Assembly: GCF_020520425.1 (NCBI RefSeq)
Contig: NC_079487.1
Span: forward strand, 63,852,398 to 63,916,397
Reading direction: 5' to 3'
Origin: Spinacia oleracea
Lineage: Eukaryota > Streptophyta > Magnoliopsida > Caryophyllales > Amaranthaceae
Length of the DNA stretch: 64,000 nucleotides
Each line of letters begins with the position of its first letter. Position 1 is the first letter of the stretch. Shown here in pieces: positions 11,596 to 23,758 of the stretch. The notes below the pieces were generated by a model that searched no databases, was not told the origin of the DNA, and was given only the letters and a program-made list of their open reading frames with translations. Position numbers and translations under genes: made by a program.

Positions 11596-14500
11596 TCAAA
11601 GCCATTCTCCAATATGCTTGATTCCCATAGCTGCAGTGTGCGAGTTGTGCTTCGCCTGTGGCAGAGGTTTAGTTAATGGATTTGATATGTTGTCATCAGT
11701 TCCAATCTTGCTTATCTCGACTTCTTTTCTTTCAACGAACTCTCGTAGAAGGTGAAATCTACGAAGTACATGCTTGACTCTTTGGTGGTGTCTAGGCTCC
11801 TTTGCTTGTGCAATAGCTCCGTTATTATCACAATACAAGGCTATTGGTCCTTTAATGGAGGGGACTACACCAAGTTCACCTATGAACTTCCTTAACCATA
11901 TAGCTTCCTTTGCTGCTTCATGTGCAGCAATGTACTCCGCTTCAGTTGTAGAATCCGCAATGGTGCTTTGCTTAGCACTTTTCCAGCTTACTGCACCTCC
12001 GTTGAGGTAGAAGACAAACCCAGACTGTGATATGAAATCATCTTTGTCGGTTTGGAAACTTGCGTCCGTATAGCCTTTAACAATTAATTCATCATCTCCA
12101 CCATATACCAGGAAGTCATCTTTGTGCCTTTTCAGGTACTTCAGAATATTCTTGGCAGCAGTCCAATGTGCCTCTCCTGGGTCTGACTGGTGTCTGCTCG
12201 TAGCACTGAGTGCGTACGCAACATCCGGGCGTGTACATATCATAGCATACATTATTGAACCAATCAATGATGCATATGGAATCCCATTCATTCGTCTACG
12301 CTCATCAAGTGTTTTTGGGCACTGAGTTTTGCTTAGAATCATTCCATGAGACATGGGTAGGTAGCCTCGCTTGGAGTCTGCCATCTTGAACCTTTCAAGC
12401 ACCTTATTGATATAAGTGCTTTGACTAAGTCCAATCATCCTTTTAGATCTATCTCTGTAAATCTTGATGCCCAATATGTACTGTGCTTCTCCTAGATCCT
12501 TCATCGAAAAACATTTCCCAAGCCAAATCTGGACAGAGTTCAACATAGGAATGTCATTTCCGATAAGTAATATGTCATCGACATATAATACTAGGAAAGA
12601 AATTTTTCTCCCACTGACCTTCTTGTATACACAAGATTCGTCTGCGTTCTTGATGAAACCAAAGTCACTGACTGCTTCATCAAAACGTATATTCCAGCTC
12701 CTGGATGCCTGCTTCAATCCGTAGATTGATTTCTTTAGCTTTCATACCTTTTTAGCATTCTTTGGATCCTCAAAACCTTCAGGCTGTGTCATAAATACAG
12801 TTTCTGTTAAAACGCCGTTTAAGAAAGCGGTTTTGACATCCATCTACCATATTTCGTAATCGTAATATGCATCGATTGCTAACATTATCCGAATAGACTT
12901 TAGCATTGCAACTGGTGAAAAGGTTTCATCGTAATCCACACCGTGGACTTGCCTGTAACCTTTTGCAACCAATCTAGCTTTGAAAACTTCAAGTTTCCCA
13001 TCCTTGTCCTTTTTCAGTTTGAAAACCCATTTTCTTCCAATGGCTTGGTAGAATGGTAGCCATCTGGCAAATCGACCAAATCCCATACTTGGTTTTCAGA
13101 CATGGAGTCTAATTCAGATTGCATGGCTTCATGCCATTTCTTGGAGCTAGGGCTCGTCATAGCTTGTTTGTAAGTCGCAGGTTCATCACTTTCAAGTAAT
13201 AGAACGTCATAGCTCTCGTTCGTCAAAATACCTAAGTACCTTTCCGGTTGAGATCTATATCTCTGCGATCTACGCGGGGTTACATCTCTAGATTGACCAT
13301 GATTCTCACCAGATACTTCTAAAGATCTCTGAGTTTCATCTTGAATGTCATCTTGAGCATTCTCTAGAGTTTGTTGTTCGACTCGAATTTCTTCGAGGTC
13401 TACTTTTCTCCCACTTGTCATTTTGGAAATGTGATTCTTTTCCAAAAAGATACCATCTCGAGCAACAAACACCTTGTTCTCAGATGTATTGTAGAAGTAA
13501 TACCCCTTTGTTTCCTTTGGATAGCCCATAAGGATACATTTGTCAGATTTTGGATGAAGTTTGTCTGAAATTAATCGTTTGACGTATACTTCACATCCCC
13601 AAATCTTAAGAAAAGACACTTTTGGAGGCTTTCCAAACCATAAATCATATGGAGTCTTTTCAACAGCTTTGGACGGAGCTCTATTTATAGTGAGTGCAGC
13701 TGTATTTAGTGCATGTCCCCAAAATTCTATTGGAAGTTCGGCCTGACCCATCATTGACCTAACCATGTCTAGCAAGGTTCTGTTCCTCCGTTCCGACACA
13801 CCGTTCCATTGTGGTGTTCCAGGAGGAGTCAATTCTGATAGAATTCCACATTCTTTCAGATGGTCATCAAATTCATAGCTCAGATATTCACCGCCTCTAT
13901 CAGACCGCAGTGCTTTAATCTTCTTGCCTAATTGATTCTCTACTTCACTCTGAAATTCCTTGAATTTGTCAAAGGATTCAGACTTATGCTTCATTAGGTA
14001 GACATAACCATATCTACTGAAGTCATCAGCGAAAGTGATAAAGTAGCTGAAACCACCCCTAGCATTTGTACTCATTGGTCCACATACATCTGTATGGATT
14101 AAACCCAATAGTTCAGTTGCTCTTTCTCCAACTTTAGAGAAAGGTTGCTTTGTCATTTTGCCAAGTAAACATGATTTGCACTTACCATAATCCTCTAAGT
14201 CAAATGGTTCTATAATTCCTTCTTTTTGAAGTCTTTCCATGCGTTTCAAGTTAATATGGCCTAATCGACAATGCCACAAATAGGTGAGATCTGAATCATC
14301 CTTTTTGGCCTTTTTGGTATTTATGTTATAAACTTGTTTGTCGTGATCTAATAAATAAAGTCCATTGACTAATCTAGCAGATCCATAAAACATCTCTTTA
14401 AAATAAAACGAACAACTATTGTCTTTTATTAAAAAGGAAAATCCCTTAGCATCTAAGCAAGAAACAGAAATGATGTTTTTAGTAAGACTTGGAACATGGA

Positions 14501-15590
14501 AACACTCTTCCAGTTCCAAAACTAGCCCAGAGGGCAACGACAAATAATAAGTTCCTACAGCTAATGCAGCAATCCGTGCTCCATTTCCCACTCGTAGGTC
14601 GACTTCACCCTTGCTTAACTTTCTACTTCTTATTAGTCCCTGTGGATTGGAACATAAGTGTGAGCCACAACCTGTATCTAATACCCAAGAAGTTGAATTA
14701 GCAAGTATACAGTCTATAACAAAAATACCTGAAGATGGAACGACTGTTCCGTTCTTCTGATCTTCCTTTAGCTTTGGACACTCTCCTTTGTAATGGCCTA
14801 TTCCATCACAATAAAGACAGCTTGATGTGGACTTGTCCTGCTTTGATTTAGCATTGCCCTTGGACTTTCCACTTTTCTTGAACGGTCTCCCTTTAGCCTT
14901 GAGTAAATCTTTGGCTTCACAGTCCAGTATTATCTCAGCCTTTCTGACAAGGTGAACAAATTCTGCAACTGTTTCTTCTCTTGGTTCACTTAGGTATAGT
15001 TGCTTGAAGCGACCAAACCCACTGTGCAGTGAATTGAGCAAGATAGAGACTGCCATCCTTTCGCTTATTGGTGTTCCTAGCAGACTTAGGCGATCAAAAT
15101 ATGAAAGCATAAGATCCACATGGAACCTTAGTGGGACGCCTACCCTTTGTTTAGTGCGAAGAAGCTGAACATGTGTTTCTTGGACTTCCATCCTATAACA
15201 CCTGTTGGGAGAACTAACCTTTAGACCAGACATTGATTCAATCAACTCATGGACGTTCTGGTCCCTGTCCTCCGTGCTTCCACGACAGATATCCCTCAGA
15301 TTCTTGATGAGCGTAAAAGGTTCATAAGCTACAAACCTTCTAGCCCATTCATCAGGGATATTGTTCAGCATGAGACTCATAACCTTTTTGAGATCCGCAT
15401 CCCAGGCGGAAAATCTTTCAGGGGTCATGTCTCTGGCATAGTAGCTTGGCATGGGATGTAACAGTACATACTCAAATCCATTGAGTCTGACTATTTCAAC
15501 TAGCTTAGCTTCCCATTCAAGAAAATTTGCTAGGTTCAGCTTGACCATAAGCTCAGAACCCATGATGATGTTTTGATTGTTGTTTTCCAT
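11596..15590 (-). pseudogene. Angela/BARE-like copia gag-pol polyprotein, disrupted
   Basis: The start is best placed at the ATG at 15588-15590 (MENNNQNIIMGSELMVKL). In order: Gag; a CCHC zinc knuckle (CLYCDGIGHYKGEC); protease (WVLDTGCGSHLC); GAG-pre-integrase (LWHCRLGHINLKRM, CKSCLLGK); integrase (HTDVCGPM, SDRGGEYLS, GTPQWNGVSERRNRTLLDM); reverse transcriptase with YVDDILLIGND; RNase H to the stop at 11596-11598. The wording matches BARE-1/Angela integrase and RNase H as known. Defects: a one-base-type frameshift near 13040-13065; a TAG at 12844-12846 where Gln is expected (EIW*MDVKTAF); a TGA at 12742-12744 where Cys is expected (KKV*KLKKS). Gag to integrase is uninterrupted (13014-15590) and could still be translated if transcribed. 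Confidence 0.95.
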
Positions 15591-18251
15591 AGTTAAAACT
15601 ACAATTGAAAAGAATAAACAAATAAATAACCATTCACGGTTTCTCTTAATAAACTTAAATTCTAGCATACATGCATAATTCAATGTTCATAAAGCATTTT
15701 ATTCAAGTTATGTGTTCCGGCAGGTGTGAATAAAATGATTCCAAGATCCTAAAATCCATTGAAGAATTAAGCACATTATGTATTTAGACTCAATTCTAAA
15801 ATCTTTTAGGTAATCAAAAGTCTTTTGCTAATAGTCTAGAAACTACTCTTGGTTAATAGGTACGTCTAAGAACTTATTAGGTAAACCTATCGATTTTGCC
15901 ACGACATAAAAGGACTCCTTACTTATATCGTTGAGTTTCACCAAAACTAACATGTACTCACAATTATTTGTGTACCTTACCCCTTTAGGACCAATAAGTA
16001 ACACCTCGCTGAGCGAAAACTATTACTAGATTGATGTAAAGAATATCCAAGCAAGTGTTTATTTTGGCATGGCACCTTTTAACTCAATTTTTAAGTTTGG
16101 AACTTAAGGCTCTTACTATGTTGGTTAGATTTTAAGTGAACTAAAATCCTTAATCATGCAACATAATCAAGCTTTGATCTCATGCATATTTAAGACATAT
16201 TTAAAAGCAATAAATAACTTAAAACATGCATAAGATAAATGTGATCTAGTATGGCCCGACTTCATCTTGAAGCTTCAACTTCAAAGTCCGTCTCGAAAAT
16301 GGTAACTTCGTCTTGAATTTCACCGTGGGAGGCGCCATTTTCTTCAAATAGGATAAGCTATAATTAAGCTAATTACAACTATTTGATGGTACGCAGACCA
16401 TATTTGAATTGAAAAACAAATTTGGTACTTTAGACCAATTACATTCAAATTAATGGTACATAGACCATATTTTCTATCCTATTTGGGCCATACTAGTCAC
16501 TTGATAACCTGCAAAACAGTACATATACAATATATACCATTCACCCATTCATTATCATGAATGGCCCACATAGCTGGTTAGTAAAACACGTTATGCATCA
16601 CATAAATATTTGCAGCAATTAATTAAGGGCACCAATAATCTACCAATTATTCAGTCCTTATTAATTCTAATCAAGTTGTTTAACCTTAAAGGATTTGTAG
16701 ACCTAATCAAGAGTTTATGACTAAAAATGCTCCCACTTAAACCAATAAATTCATATGCTTTACTAATTTTAAACATAAAAATGTATTTCTAGTCTAACCG
16801 GAAACATACAAATTTAATTCAAATTTAAAGCTCATATAAATTTACAATCGAATCCATTAATTTAATTTATTTCAGTTGAATTAAACGAACTTAAATTAAT
16901 TCAAGATTTAATTTTAGTAAAATAATTAGTATAAATAAAATTTATAATAATTATAATATTCAAAATTAAAATCCAAGAAAACAATTTAAATTACGAATTT
17001 TAAAATTAATTAAAATCGTTTCCGAACTGAAAATTAAAAATTAAATTCAAAGCGTATCAATCGGGTCAAGACGAGGCCATGGGCTTGCGCCCATGCCCCG
17101 TCGTGTCCACGAGGCAGCATCGCCCCTCACGAGTGATCGCACAACAAGGCACAAGCAGCTGCCACGCGCAAACGCAGCAAGCCGAGCCACGCTTGCGCGC
17201 AGCATCGCTCGCTGCTTCGTAGCGCAGCAGTTGCTTGACGAGGTTGGGCGAGGCAGCGCTCGTGCTGCGAGGCACCCCTTGCTGCCCGCGCGCGCGCGCC
17301 TGCCATGCTTGCTCGCCTTGCTTCTTCGCCCATCCGCCCATGCATCATCGCAGCACTCGACGCAAGGCAGGGCTGTTGCCTTGTGCTCGCGTGCTACTCG
17401 CCTAGCTCGCTGCATTCGTACCGCATGGGCGACGAGCTCCCTTGCTCGTCGTCGCATGCCCGCACTATACAACACCCCTTAAGGGTAACACGTAGCGTCC
17501 ATTGCTTTGTGCGTGCAAGTTTTATGAGCGAATTTCATAAAATTTAAAAATTTTATTTCCAAAATTAATGACAAATTAATAAATCATATTAATTTCATAA
17601 TTTTAGGGCGAAAAATCGAAAATTTATTAATTAATTGATTTCCGATTAACATGGATTCAAATCTAGGTAATAAAAACTTAACATAAATTAACAATTTTTA
17701 TGGTGCTTTTTAATCATTGGTACCTAATTAAATTATTAATTAATTATGAAAATCAAATTAATTCTAAATTATTCGAATTTCAACAAATTAATCATAATTA
17801 CAAATTAGGTTGTATAATTAACAAGGCTAGGCATTCAAACTTGTTAAACATATATTGTAGGTCAATCAAAAATTCAAGATTTATCAACAAGAATCGCAAA
17901 TATTTAATTTAACATCTTAAATTTACAAACTTTTGCGTTCGAAAAACTAAAACCTCCGAAAAGTCATAGTTAGGCTTCGAATTTGGGAATTCTGAGTTCG
18001 GCCGAAAAATACTACTTTTGTCAAAATTTTAGAATGCCTTTTACATGCGGAATTGATACAAAAATCACTCGATTTGGATGAGTAACGAAGAAACTGCCGA
18101 AAAACTGCGTACATATAATTAAATAAACGCAATTTGCAATTAATTAACAATTACGAAAATTAATCACCCCTTTAATTCCTTGAAAATTTGTAAAATTAAC
18201 CATGTTCATGCAATTTAGATTATGAAAATAATAAGAGGCTCGTGATACCAC
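15591..18251 (-). other. Long 5' leader of the copia element, with primer-binding site
   Basis: About 2.66 kb lies between the 5' LTR and gag. Just inside the LTR, 18237-18250 reads on the minus strand TGGTATCACGAGCC, close to the initiator-Met tRNA site TGGTATCAGAGC but with an extra base. Most of the leader is AT-rich. A sharply different GC-rich block (about 17045-17500) contains overlapping frames on both strands, rich in Ala and Arg, which I take as base-composition artefacts. Confidence 0.75.
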
Positions 18252-19656
18252 TGTGAGGTTATGATTCATATGACAAAACATAAATCATGCGGAAAACCAT
18301 AAAGCCAGGAAAGCATATTATTTATTTACACATAATCATTTAGCATAGTTTAGATGCATACACTTTGTTGCGTGCCCTCCCTAGCTGCGCCCGAACCGAA
18401 CAAGAAAAAGTCTTTAGGACTTCAAGTGTCGTCCCTCCGTAGATAGTCCACAGCACGTCCGGATCCGCCTTAAGCTTGACCAACTAGAATCGCCCTTAAG
18501 GTAGCTTAGGAATTTCGGCTATTAGGTGCAAGTGTATGGCTGATTTTTCTTCAAAATCTTACCTTTAGAATACTTCAATTGTGTCTATAAATTATGACCC
18601 TAGGCACCTATTTATAGAGGTATGGAAAAGGAACTGGAATCCTACTAGGATACGAATTAATTAAACTAGAATCCTAGTAGAACTCTTATTTAATTAATTT
18701 ATCCTTTTAGGATTAGGAATTTAATCATGTATCGAATCCTGATAGCTTTAGGATTCGTATATGAACACAAACACACACACGCACGCACAGCAGCCCACGA
18801 GGGGCGTAATGCGAGCGCGCGCAGCCCGCGAGCACTCGCAGCCCATTGCCACGAGGCCCACACGCTGCCGCAGCCTTGGCGCGCGTTGGGCCTGCCTTGC
18901 GGTGGGCCTGGTCGCAGCCTTGGCTGGTGCGTTGTGGCGCGCTGGCTTGCTGGGCGATGGCCCGGCTTCATGCTGGGCCTTCGTCTGGCAGGCCTCGTCC
19001 GATGCTAATTCGTACGATACGCTTCCGATTAATTTCCCGATTCCGGAATTCATTTCCGATACGAACAATATTTAATATTTCCGATTTCGGAATTAATTTC
19101 CGTTTCGAACAAATATTTAATATTTCCGTTTTCGGAATTATTTTCCGATTCTGATAATATTTCCGATTCGGACAATATTTCCGTTTCCGGCAATATTTCC
19201 GATTCCGGCAATATTTCCATTTCCATTAATATTTTCCGATACGTACCATGTTTCCGTTTCCGGCAACATCTACGACTTGGATAATATTTATATTTCCGAT
19301 ACGATCCATATTTTCGTTTCCGGTAATATCATCGTTTCCGGAGTATTCATTTCTTGCTTGTGACGATCTCAGTTCCCACTGAAACCAAGATCCGTCGATT
19401 CCGAGTATCCATAGATGGAGTATTTAATGCCATTAAATACTTGATCCGTTTACGTACTATTTGTGTGACCCTACGGGTTCAGTCAAGAGTAAGTTGTGGA
19501 TTAATATCATTAATTCCACTTGAACTGAAGCGGCCTCTAGCTAGGCATTCAGCTCACTTGATCTCACTGAATTATTAACTTGTTAATTAATACTGAACCG
19601 CATTTATTAGACTTAATATTATATGCATACTTGGACCAAGGGCATTATTTCCTTCA
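18252..19656 (-). repeat. 5' LTR of the full-length copia
   Basis: 1405 bases. On the minus strand the promoter TATA box is at 18611-18618 (TCTATAAA). It has the same internal array (about 19010-19350) and GC-rich block (about 18785-19005) as its partner. Confidence 0.93.
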
Positions 19657-19958
19657 GTGGCTTAAGGCCTTACTTCGCAGTCTCGAGGTGGATCATCCAC
19701 GCGCCATGGCAAGTTTTTGTGACAGTCAATCCGCCCTTCACATTGCTCAAAATCCCGTGTTTCATGAACGTATGAAGCATATCGAGATTGATTATCACTA
19801 TGTATGTACAAGACTCTATTCAAGAGGGTATTATTTCTACTAGTCATGTCTCGACCGGTGATCAACTTGCTGACATTTTCCCTAAGGCATTGGGCAAGCG
19901 ACAATTCTTGTACTTACTCCGCAAGTTGGACATTTGTGATCTCCATGCTCCAACTTGA
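19657..19958 (+). pseudogene. Old copia RNase H, C-terminal part
   Basis: Continues the frame broken at 9328: after GTGGC it reads [16 protein letters not shown], then [20 protein letters not shown] and [11 protein letters not shown] 4-base repeat near 19800 (TATGTATGTA) shifts the frame. In the next frame it goes on as [34 protein letters not shown] and ends DLHAPT at a TGA (19956-19958), the usual copia C-terminus. The rest up to about 20450 should be its 3' spacer or LTR, but no second LTR is visible. Confidence 0.85.
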
Positions 19959-20078
19959 GGGAGCAATAAGGCTTATATTGTGTAATTGGGCTTTGTGGGG
20001 TTAATTGTGTAATTAGTAAGTAGCTTATGTGCCTGACTGTAAGTTGTACTATATATATAACGGAATTTGTGATAGAAA

Positions 20079-20440
20079 CTAGATTTTGGGCTCGGGCGAT
20101 GCCCCGAAGGCCGAGTCATCACTTGAATAATTGTAACTATGCCTATTTTTCTGTAAAAAAAAATAAAAACAAATCATAATTAACTCCTATTTTTATTAAA
20201 ATGATTTTTCTTTCTTTACTATCACTTTATTATATAACGTTTGCAAAATATAACACGTAAATTTGCATAGCCAAGTGGATAAGTCATTAGTGGTTCCAAT
20301 CACCAAGTCATGAGTTCGAATCTTGTATTTGTAATTTTTGAATAATATTGGATGACACGTAATGACATGTGTCAAATTGAAAGAGGAGGGCGCCACGTGA
20401 CATTGTATACTTTCTTACGCCTTCTAATATATTGTATAGA
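20079..20440 (-). mobile_element. Short non-autonomous Helitron
   Basis: On the minus strand it begins TCTATACAATATATTAG after a host A and ends CCAAAATCTAG before a host T, as Helitrons do (A|TC...CTRR|T, no TSD). Near the 3' end is a GC hairpin (GGGGCATCGCCC). 362 bases, no coding capacity, inserted downstream of the old copia RNase H. Confidence 0.65.
20262..20330 (+). repeat. tRNA-like (SINE-type) sequence with A and B boxes
   Basis: TAGCCAAGTGGATAAG resembles a pol III A box and GAGTTCGAATC a B box, about 45 bases apart. It lies inside the small Helitron. No TSD or intact tRNA fold was found; it may be a SINE head or a chance tRNA-derived fragment. Confidence 0.4.
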
Positions 20441-21048
20441 TAGAAACCAAGGAAAATCATAATCGTAAATAACTTGTCACCTAAATATAGAAGGGGCACA
20501 TTTAGGAGAAGATTAGTCCATTGATAAAAGGAGCAAAAGGTCCAAGTTTTGATTAACTTTTATATTAGTAAAAAAAAATTGATGGATAAACATTTTAAAG
20601 AGTTAAATGATTAATGTTATACATTATTAGTGATTTTGAAGAAATAAATTTTACTAAAATGAAAAAAAATTATCACTAAAAAATAGATAAGTTTTACGTA
20701 TATAAGCTTAACTTTTAAGCATTTTGATTTAACTTTTACTCCGGTGTACAATATTTATTGTACACCCCTTGTAAATAAGAATTTGTGTGAAAGGAGTTAT
20801 ATTGGGGATAGAAGTATAATGAGATAACCGTACTCCAGATAAGTGGCGGTACTAAAAATAAACCCAGATGGCCTGATTATATCGAATAGTACAATAGTAC
20901 TTGTTTTATTCAACTGTTTCTTTTCAAAAGCGTTACATGAAGTATTAATAGGAATAGAAGATTATTCAATATAACTAATTCAGTATCACCAAAGCTTTAG
21001 TGAGCTGAATTACATACTTAGAGTATTTGATAAGATTTATTATAAAGT
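20441..21048. other. Intergenic stretch, 3' of the PR-1 gene
   Basis: AT-rich with no gene seen. A near-perfect hairpin (GTGTACAATATTTATTGTAC, about 20743-20762) is the only clear structure. Confidence 0.6.
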
Positions 21049-21543
21049 TTAGTAAGGGCTGGAGCCTATGATGTTGCCTGGTGGATCATAGTTGCAAATG
21101 ACGAAAATCCCGCTACTGTTACATATAACTCTAGCACAACCAAGACGAACCGAGTCACGCCAAACCACTTGAGTATAATGTCCGCATACTTGTCCAGGAC
21201 TACAAGTATTGGAACCATGATCATAGTTAACCCCCTCATTCACCCACATGTTAACTGCATCTGTGCCACTTAACTCATATCCACCATTACCGCCACCGGC
21301 AATGTTCTCTCCATAGGATCCGCCAGAATGTTGCAAGACACAATCACCGATTCGTTGGTTGGCATATTGTTGAGCATAAGCCGCAATATTATCATCCCAC
21401 TGAATATTTCCAACACCCACTGCAGCCCTAGCTACATTGTGGACGTCAACATAGTCTTGTGGCGAGTTTTGTGCACAACACATTTGGGACAGTGCTAGGG
21501 TTGCTAAGGTAAAGCACAAAAAAGTTGCGACATTTTTAGCCAT
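21049..21543 (-). CDS. Pathogenesis-related protein 1 (CAP domain, secreted)
   Basis: 164 codons plus stop, no intron, typical of basic/acidic PR-1 genes. Residues 1-24 form a signal peptide ending LSQMCCAQ, so the protein goes to the apoplast. The CAP domain fills the rest: [19 protein letters not shown] at the start, a Cys near [10 protein letters not shown], then YGENIAGGG, the CAP signature [19 protein letters not shown], and the C-terminal [14 protein letters not shown]. Six conserved Cys are present in the mature part. PR-1 proteins accumulate in defence and bind sterols; the C-terminal CNYDPPGN overlaps the CAPE1 peptide (released after CNYD in tomato). The final ...GSSPY also fits the family. 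No defect is visible. It is flanked by transposon remnants on both sides. Confidence 0.95.
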   Translation of the reverse strand: MAKNVATFLCFTLATLALSQMCCAQNSPQDYVDVHNVARAAVGVGNIQWDDNIAAYAQQYANQRIGDCVLQHSGGSYGENIAGGGNGGYELSGTDAVNMWVNEGVNYDHGSNTCSPGQVCGHYTQVVWRDSVRLGCARVICNSSGIFVICNYDPPGNIIGSSPY

Positions 21544-21620
21544 ATTTATTTTAGGAGTTATTAATAATGTAACAAAGAGGTTTTAGTTATTTGAATGAAT
21601 AATATGCGCATGAGATGGGG

Positions 21621-21629
21621 TTTTTATAG
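21621..21629 (-). promoter_or_regulatory. TATA box of the PR-1 gene
   Basis: On the minus strand CTATAAAAA, about 80 bases upstream of the ATG at 21543. No other promoter element can be assigned with confidence. Confidence 0.6.
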
Positions 21630-22019
21630 GAGAAAGTTCTTGAAATTTCTTTGGAATAATAAGAGCCTAAGTTAGGCTGCAGTAGGAAAAATGTGCAAAC
21701 TTAATTCCAAGAGGACCAAAACTTCAAACTCTTTAGTCATGAAAAGTACATCTTGATCGATGCCTTGTTTTGTGTAATTATTCTAAGAATTCGGGAAATT
21801 CAGCATTAACAAACACATGCACTTATACAAATCACAGATTATTCTACGGATTCTAAGCCTTCGTATAAAACCTCTTTTGATCTTGTAAGTGAATTAAACT
21901 CAATTCCTTATGAATTGCCCAATTCCATTTTCCGATTTGATATTTCCATGCGTTTTAGAAAAGAGTTGATACAAATTTTAACACTTAAGATTTACGAAGT
22001 ACTACGTAATTAGTAACTA

Positions 22020-22670
22020 CTAAATTTTAGCCCGCGCGATACACGAATTTTATTAAATAGTTATGTTTAAATAAAATTCCTATGTACGTACAAATTTTAT
22101 ATATTAGATTAGATTGATTTTTTAATTTGCATTGAATTTCATTTTAGATTATTTTTTTTATAATTATGAGACTGTTTGTTTTTTTGATGACATTGTATAT
22201 ATGCGTAATATTAATAATTAATTAATGAAAATATCTACGTGGCAATTAATTATTTATCTACGTGACACTCTACTTTTTTAATTCAAACTTAATTTTGAAA
22301 TCTTATTTTTAATTTGCCGAAACCATTGGATTTCCTACGTGGCGCTCTAATAATGGATTAATGTTTGATTTTAAATTGAATTTTATTTATTTTAGATTAG
22401 ATTAGTGTTTGATTTTGGATTAAATTTTATTTTAGATTTATTTTTAATTATTAGAGTATTTAATTTTGGATGAAATTATATATATTATTAATTAATTAAT
22501 TAAAATATCTACTTGACAACTAATTATTTATCTACGTCTCACTTGATTTTTTTTAATTCCAAAATAAATTAGAAATCTATTTTTTCATTGGCCGAAACCC
22601 ATAGTAATCCTAGGTGGCGCTCTAATATTTCAGCAAATATGCCTCATTTTTATATATAATATATATTAGA
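22020..22670 (-). mobile_element. Non-autonomous Helitron
   Basis: On the minus strand it starts TCTAATATATATTATATATA after a host A and ends ATCGCGCGGGCTAAAATTTAG before a host T. The GCGCGGGC-type 3' motif and the TC...TAG ends are Helitron features, though the last four bases are TTAG rather than the usual CTRR. 651 bases. It has internal repeats of CTACGTGGCGCTCTAAT (near 22335 and 22610) and no rep/helicase gene. Confidence 0.6.
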
Positions 22671-23157
22671 TTGGTACAAAAGAAAAATGGTCCCTGATAG
22701 CAGAGATTAGTCCACATATTTTGATATTTATAAACATACAATTAAAGTGTACTTCCTTCATTTCACCCAAAAAAAAGTGTACTTCCTTCCCCGGTTCTTA
22801 ATGTTTTACTCATTTATTATAAATTCTTGTTTTTGCTCGTAATAATTAAGTTTGAGAAAAGTGAGTATAAAAATTTGGAAACAATATTAGAGAGATTGTA
22901 AAAAGATGGTGAGAATAAGGGAAAATAAAGATGGATAAAGCATGATATATAGGCCGAGTTAAAAGTTGTAAATATTGTCAGGAAAAGGGTATAAGACTGG
23001 AAAATATGTTTGCCATAAAAAGAATTAAAAAGGACGAGAAAAACATTATGAAACATTCTAAAACGAGAAGTAATTAGAAAATTAAGGAGCTTATATGTAA
23101 TACTTTATAGTAACAAAAATAACCAACAAAGCAGAGAAAACAGTTATCAATTACTCC
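22671..23157. other. Intergenic stretch
   Basis: No gene. Two ACTTCCTTC-like pieces (22749 and 22780) and an inverted AT-rich tail resemble degraded Stowaway-type MITE ends but could not be bounded. Confidence 0.45.
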
Positions 23158-23173
23158 AACTACCTTCCAACCT

Positions 23174-23365
23174 AACCAATTGAGGTTGGCATGAGTGGTT
23201 AAGGGCCTCTTGCTCCTTAACCAAGGTCTCGGGTTCGAGCCTTGGGAATGGAAAAAATCTCAACTGGGAGGGATGCTGCCCATCGAGGTACCCATGCAAA
23301 CTCCCGCGGGAGATTAGTCCACTCGCCGAAGGCGGTGGGAACTCCTCGTAGTAGAACAAAAAAAA
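23174..23365 (+). mobile_element. tRNA-derived SINE with intact target-site duplication
   Basis: 192 bases between two 16-base copies of AACTACCTTCCAACCT (23158-23173 and 23366-23381). The head carries an A box (GGCATGAGTGGTTAAGG) and a B box (GGTTCGAGCC), as in tRNA-derived SINEs transcribed by pol III. The tail is a run of A. The frames across it are artefacts. Confidence 0.88.
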
Positions 23366-23464
23366 AACTACCTTCCAACCTTGAAGTTGAGGTTTCAATT
23401 TTATTAGGGGCACTTGAGAGTGGGGATCACTGTCAAATGACCAACTCAATCAAAAATTTAAGCT

Positions 23465-23758
23465 GATGGTTGAAGTTCTAAGATTAATTTTATACGCTAT
23501 CAGCCTATCACGCCCTCTCACATGAAAGCCGACTTGAAATGTAGATGTAACATAGGCCTCCTCATAACCAACGTGAAATATTCCATTTTAAAAGGAGTGG
23601 TGAATGAGATTTGAACCCGTGACCTTTGCGTCACGCTGGCTCTAATATCATGTTAAATACGGGCCTATACCATATGATAGTTTTAACTTAGAATCTCCTA
23701 CGGTCTTGTTAAATTGCTCTCTCTCAATGACAGGTGTGGCCTAGACCCGTATTTAACA
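23465..23758 (-). mobile_element. TRIM-like retroelement fragment (one short LTR plus internal part)
   Basis: On the minus strand 23651-23758 is a 108-base unit TGTTAAATACGGG...CCCGTATTTAACA. It is followed by TGATATTAGAGCC, a decayed initiator-Met tRNA primer site (compare TGGTATCAGAGCC), and a short noncoding part with GTCACGGGTTCAAATCTC. The size and layout fit a TRIM (terminal-repeat retrotransposon in miniature). The second LTR was not found. Confidence 0.5.

Larger units (their letters stand above)
9329..19656 (-). mobile_element. Full-length Angela/BARE-like Ty1-copia retrotransposon
   Basis: 10,328 bases: LTRs at 9329-10729 and 18252-19656, TSD GTGGC at 9324-9328 and 19657-19661, a primer-binding site next to the right LTR, and a polypurine tract next to the left LTR. 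Transcription runs right to left. Both LTRs are complete, and by eye differ at only a few percent of positions including a 4-base indel near 18324, so the insertion is fairly recent. The pol gene carries a frameshift and two stops, so this copy cannot make its own proteins. It inserted into the RNase H part of an older plus-strand copia. Confidence 0.96.

Noticed and set aside
17047-17547. Overlapping Ala/Arg-rich frames on both strands
   Set aside because: They follow from the GC-rich island in the retroelement leader; no domain is recognisable and frames conflict.
23174-23260. A tRNA gene
   Set aside because: A and B boxes are present but there is no acceptor stem or cloverleaf; the TSD and A-tail show it is a SINE.
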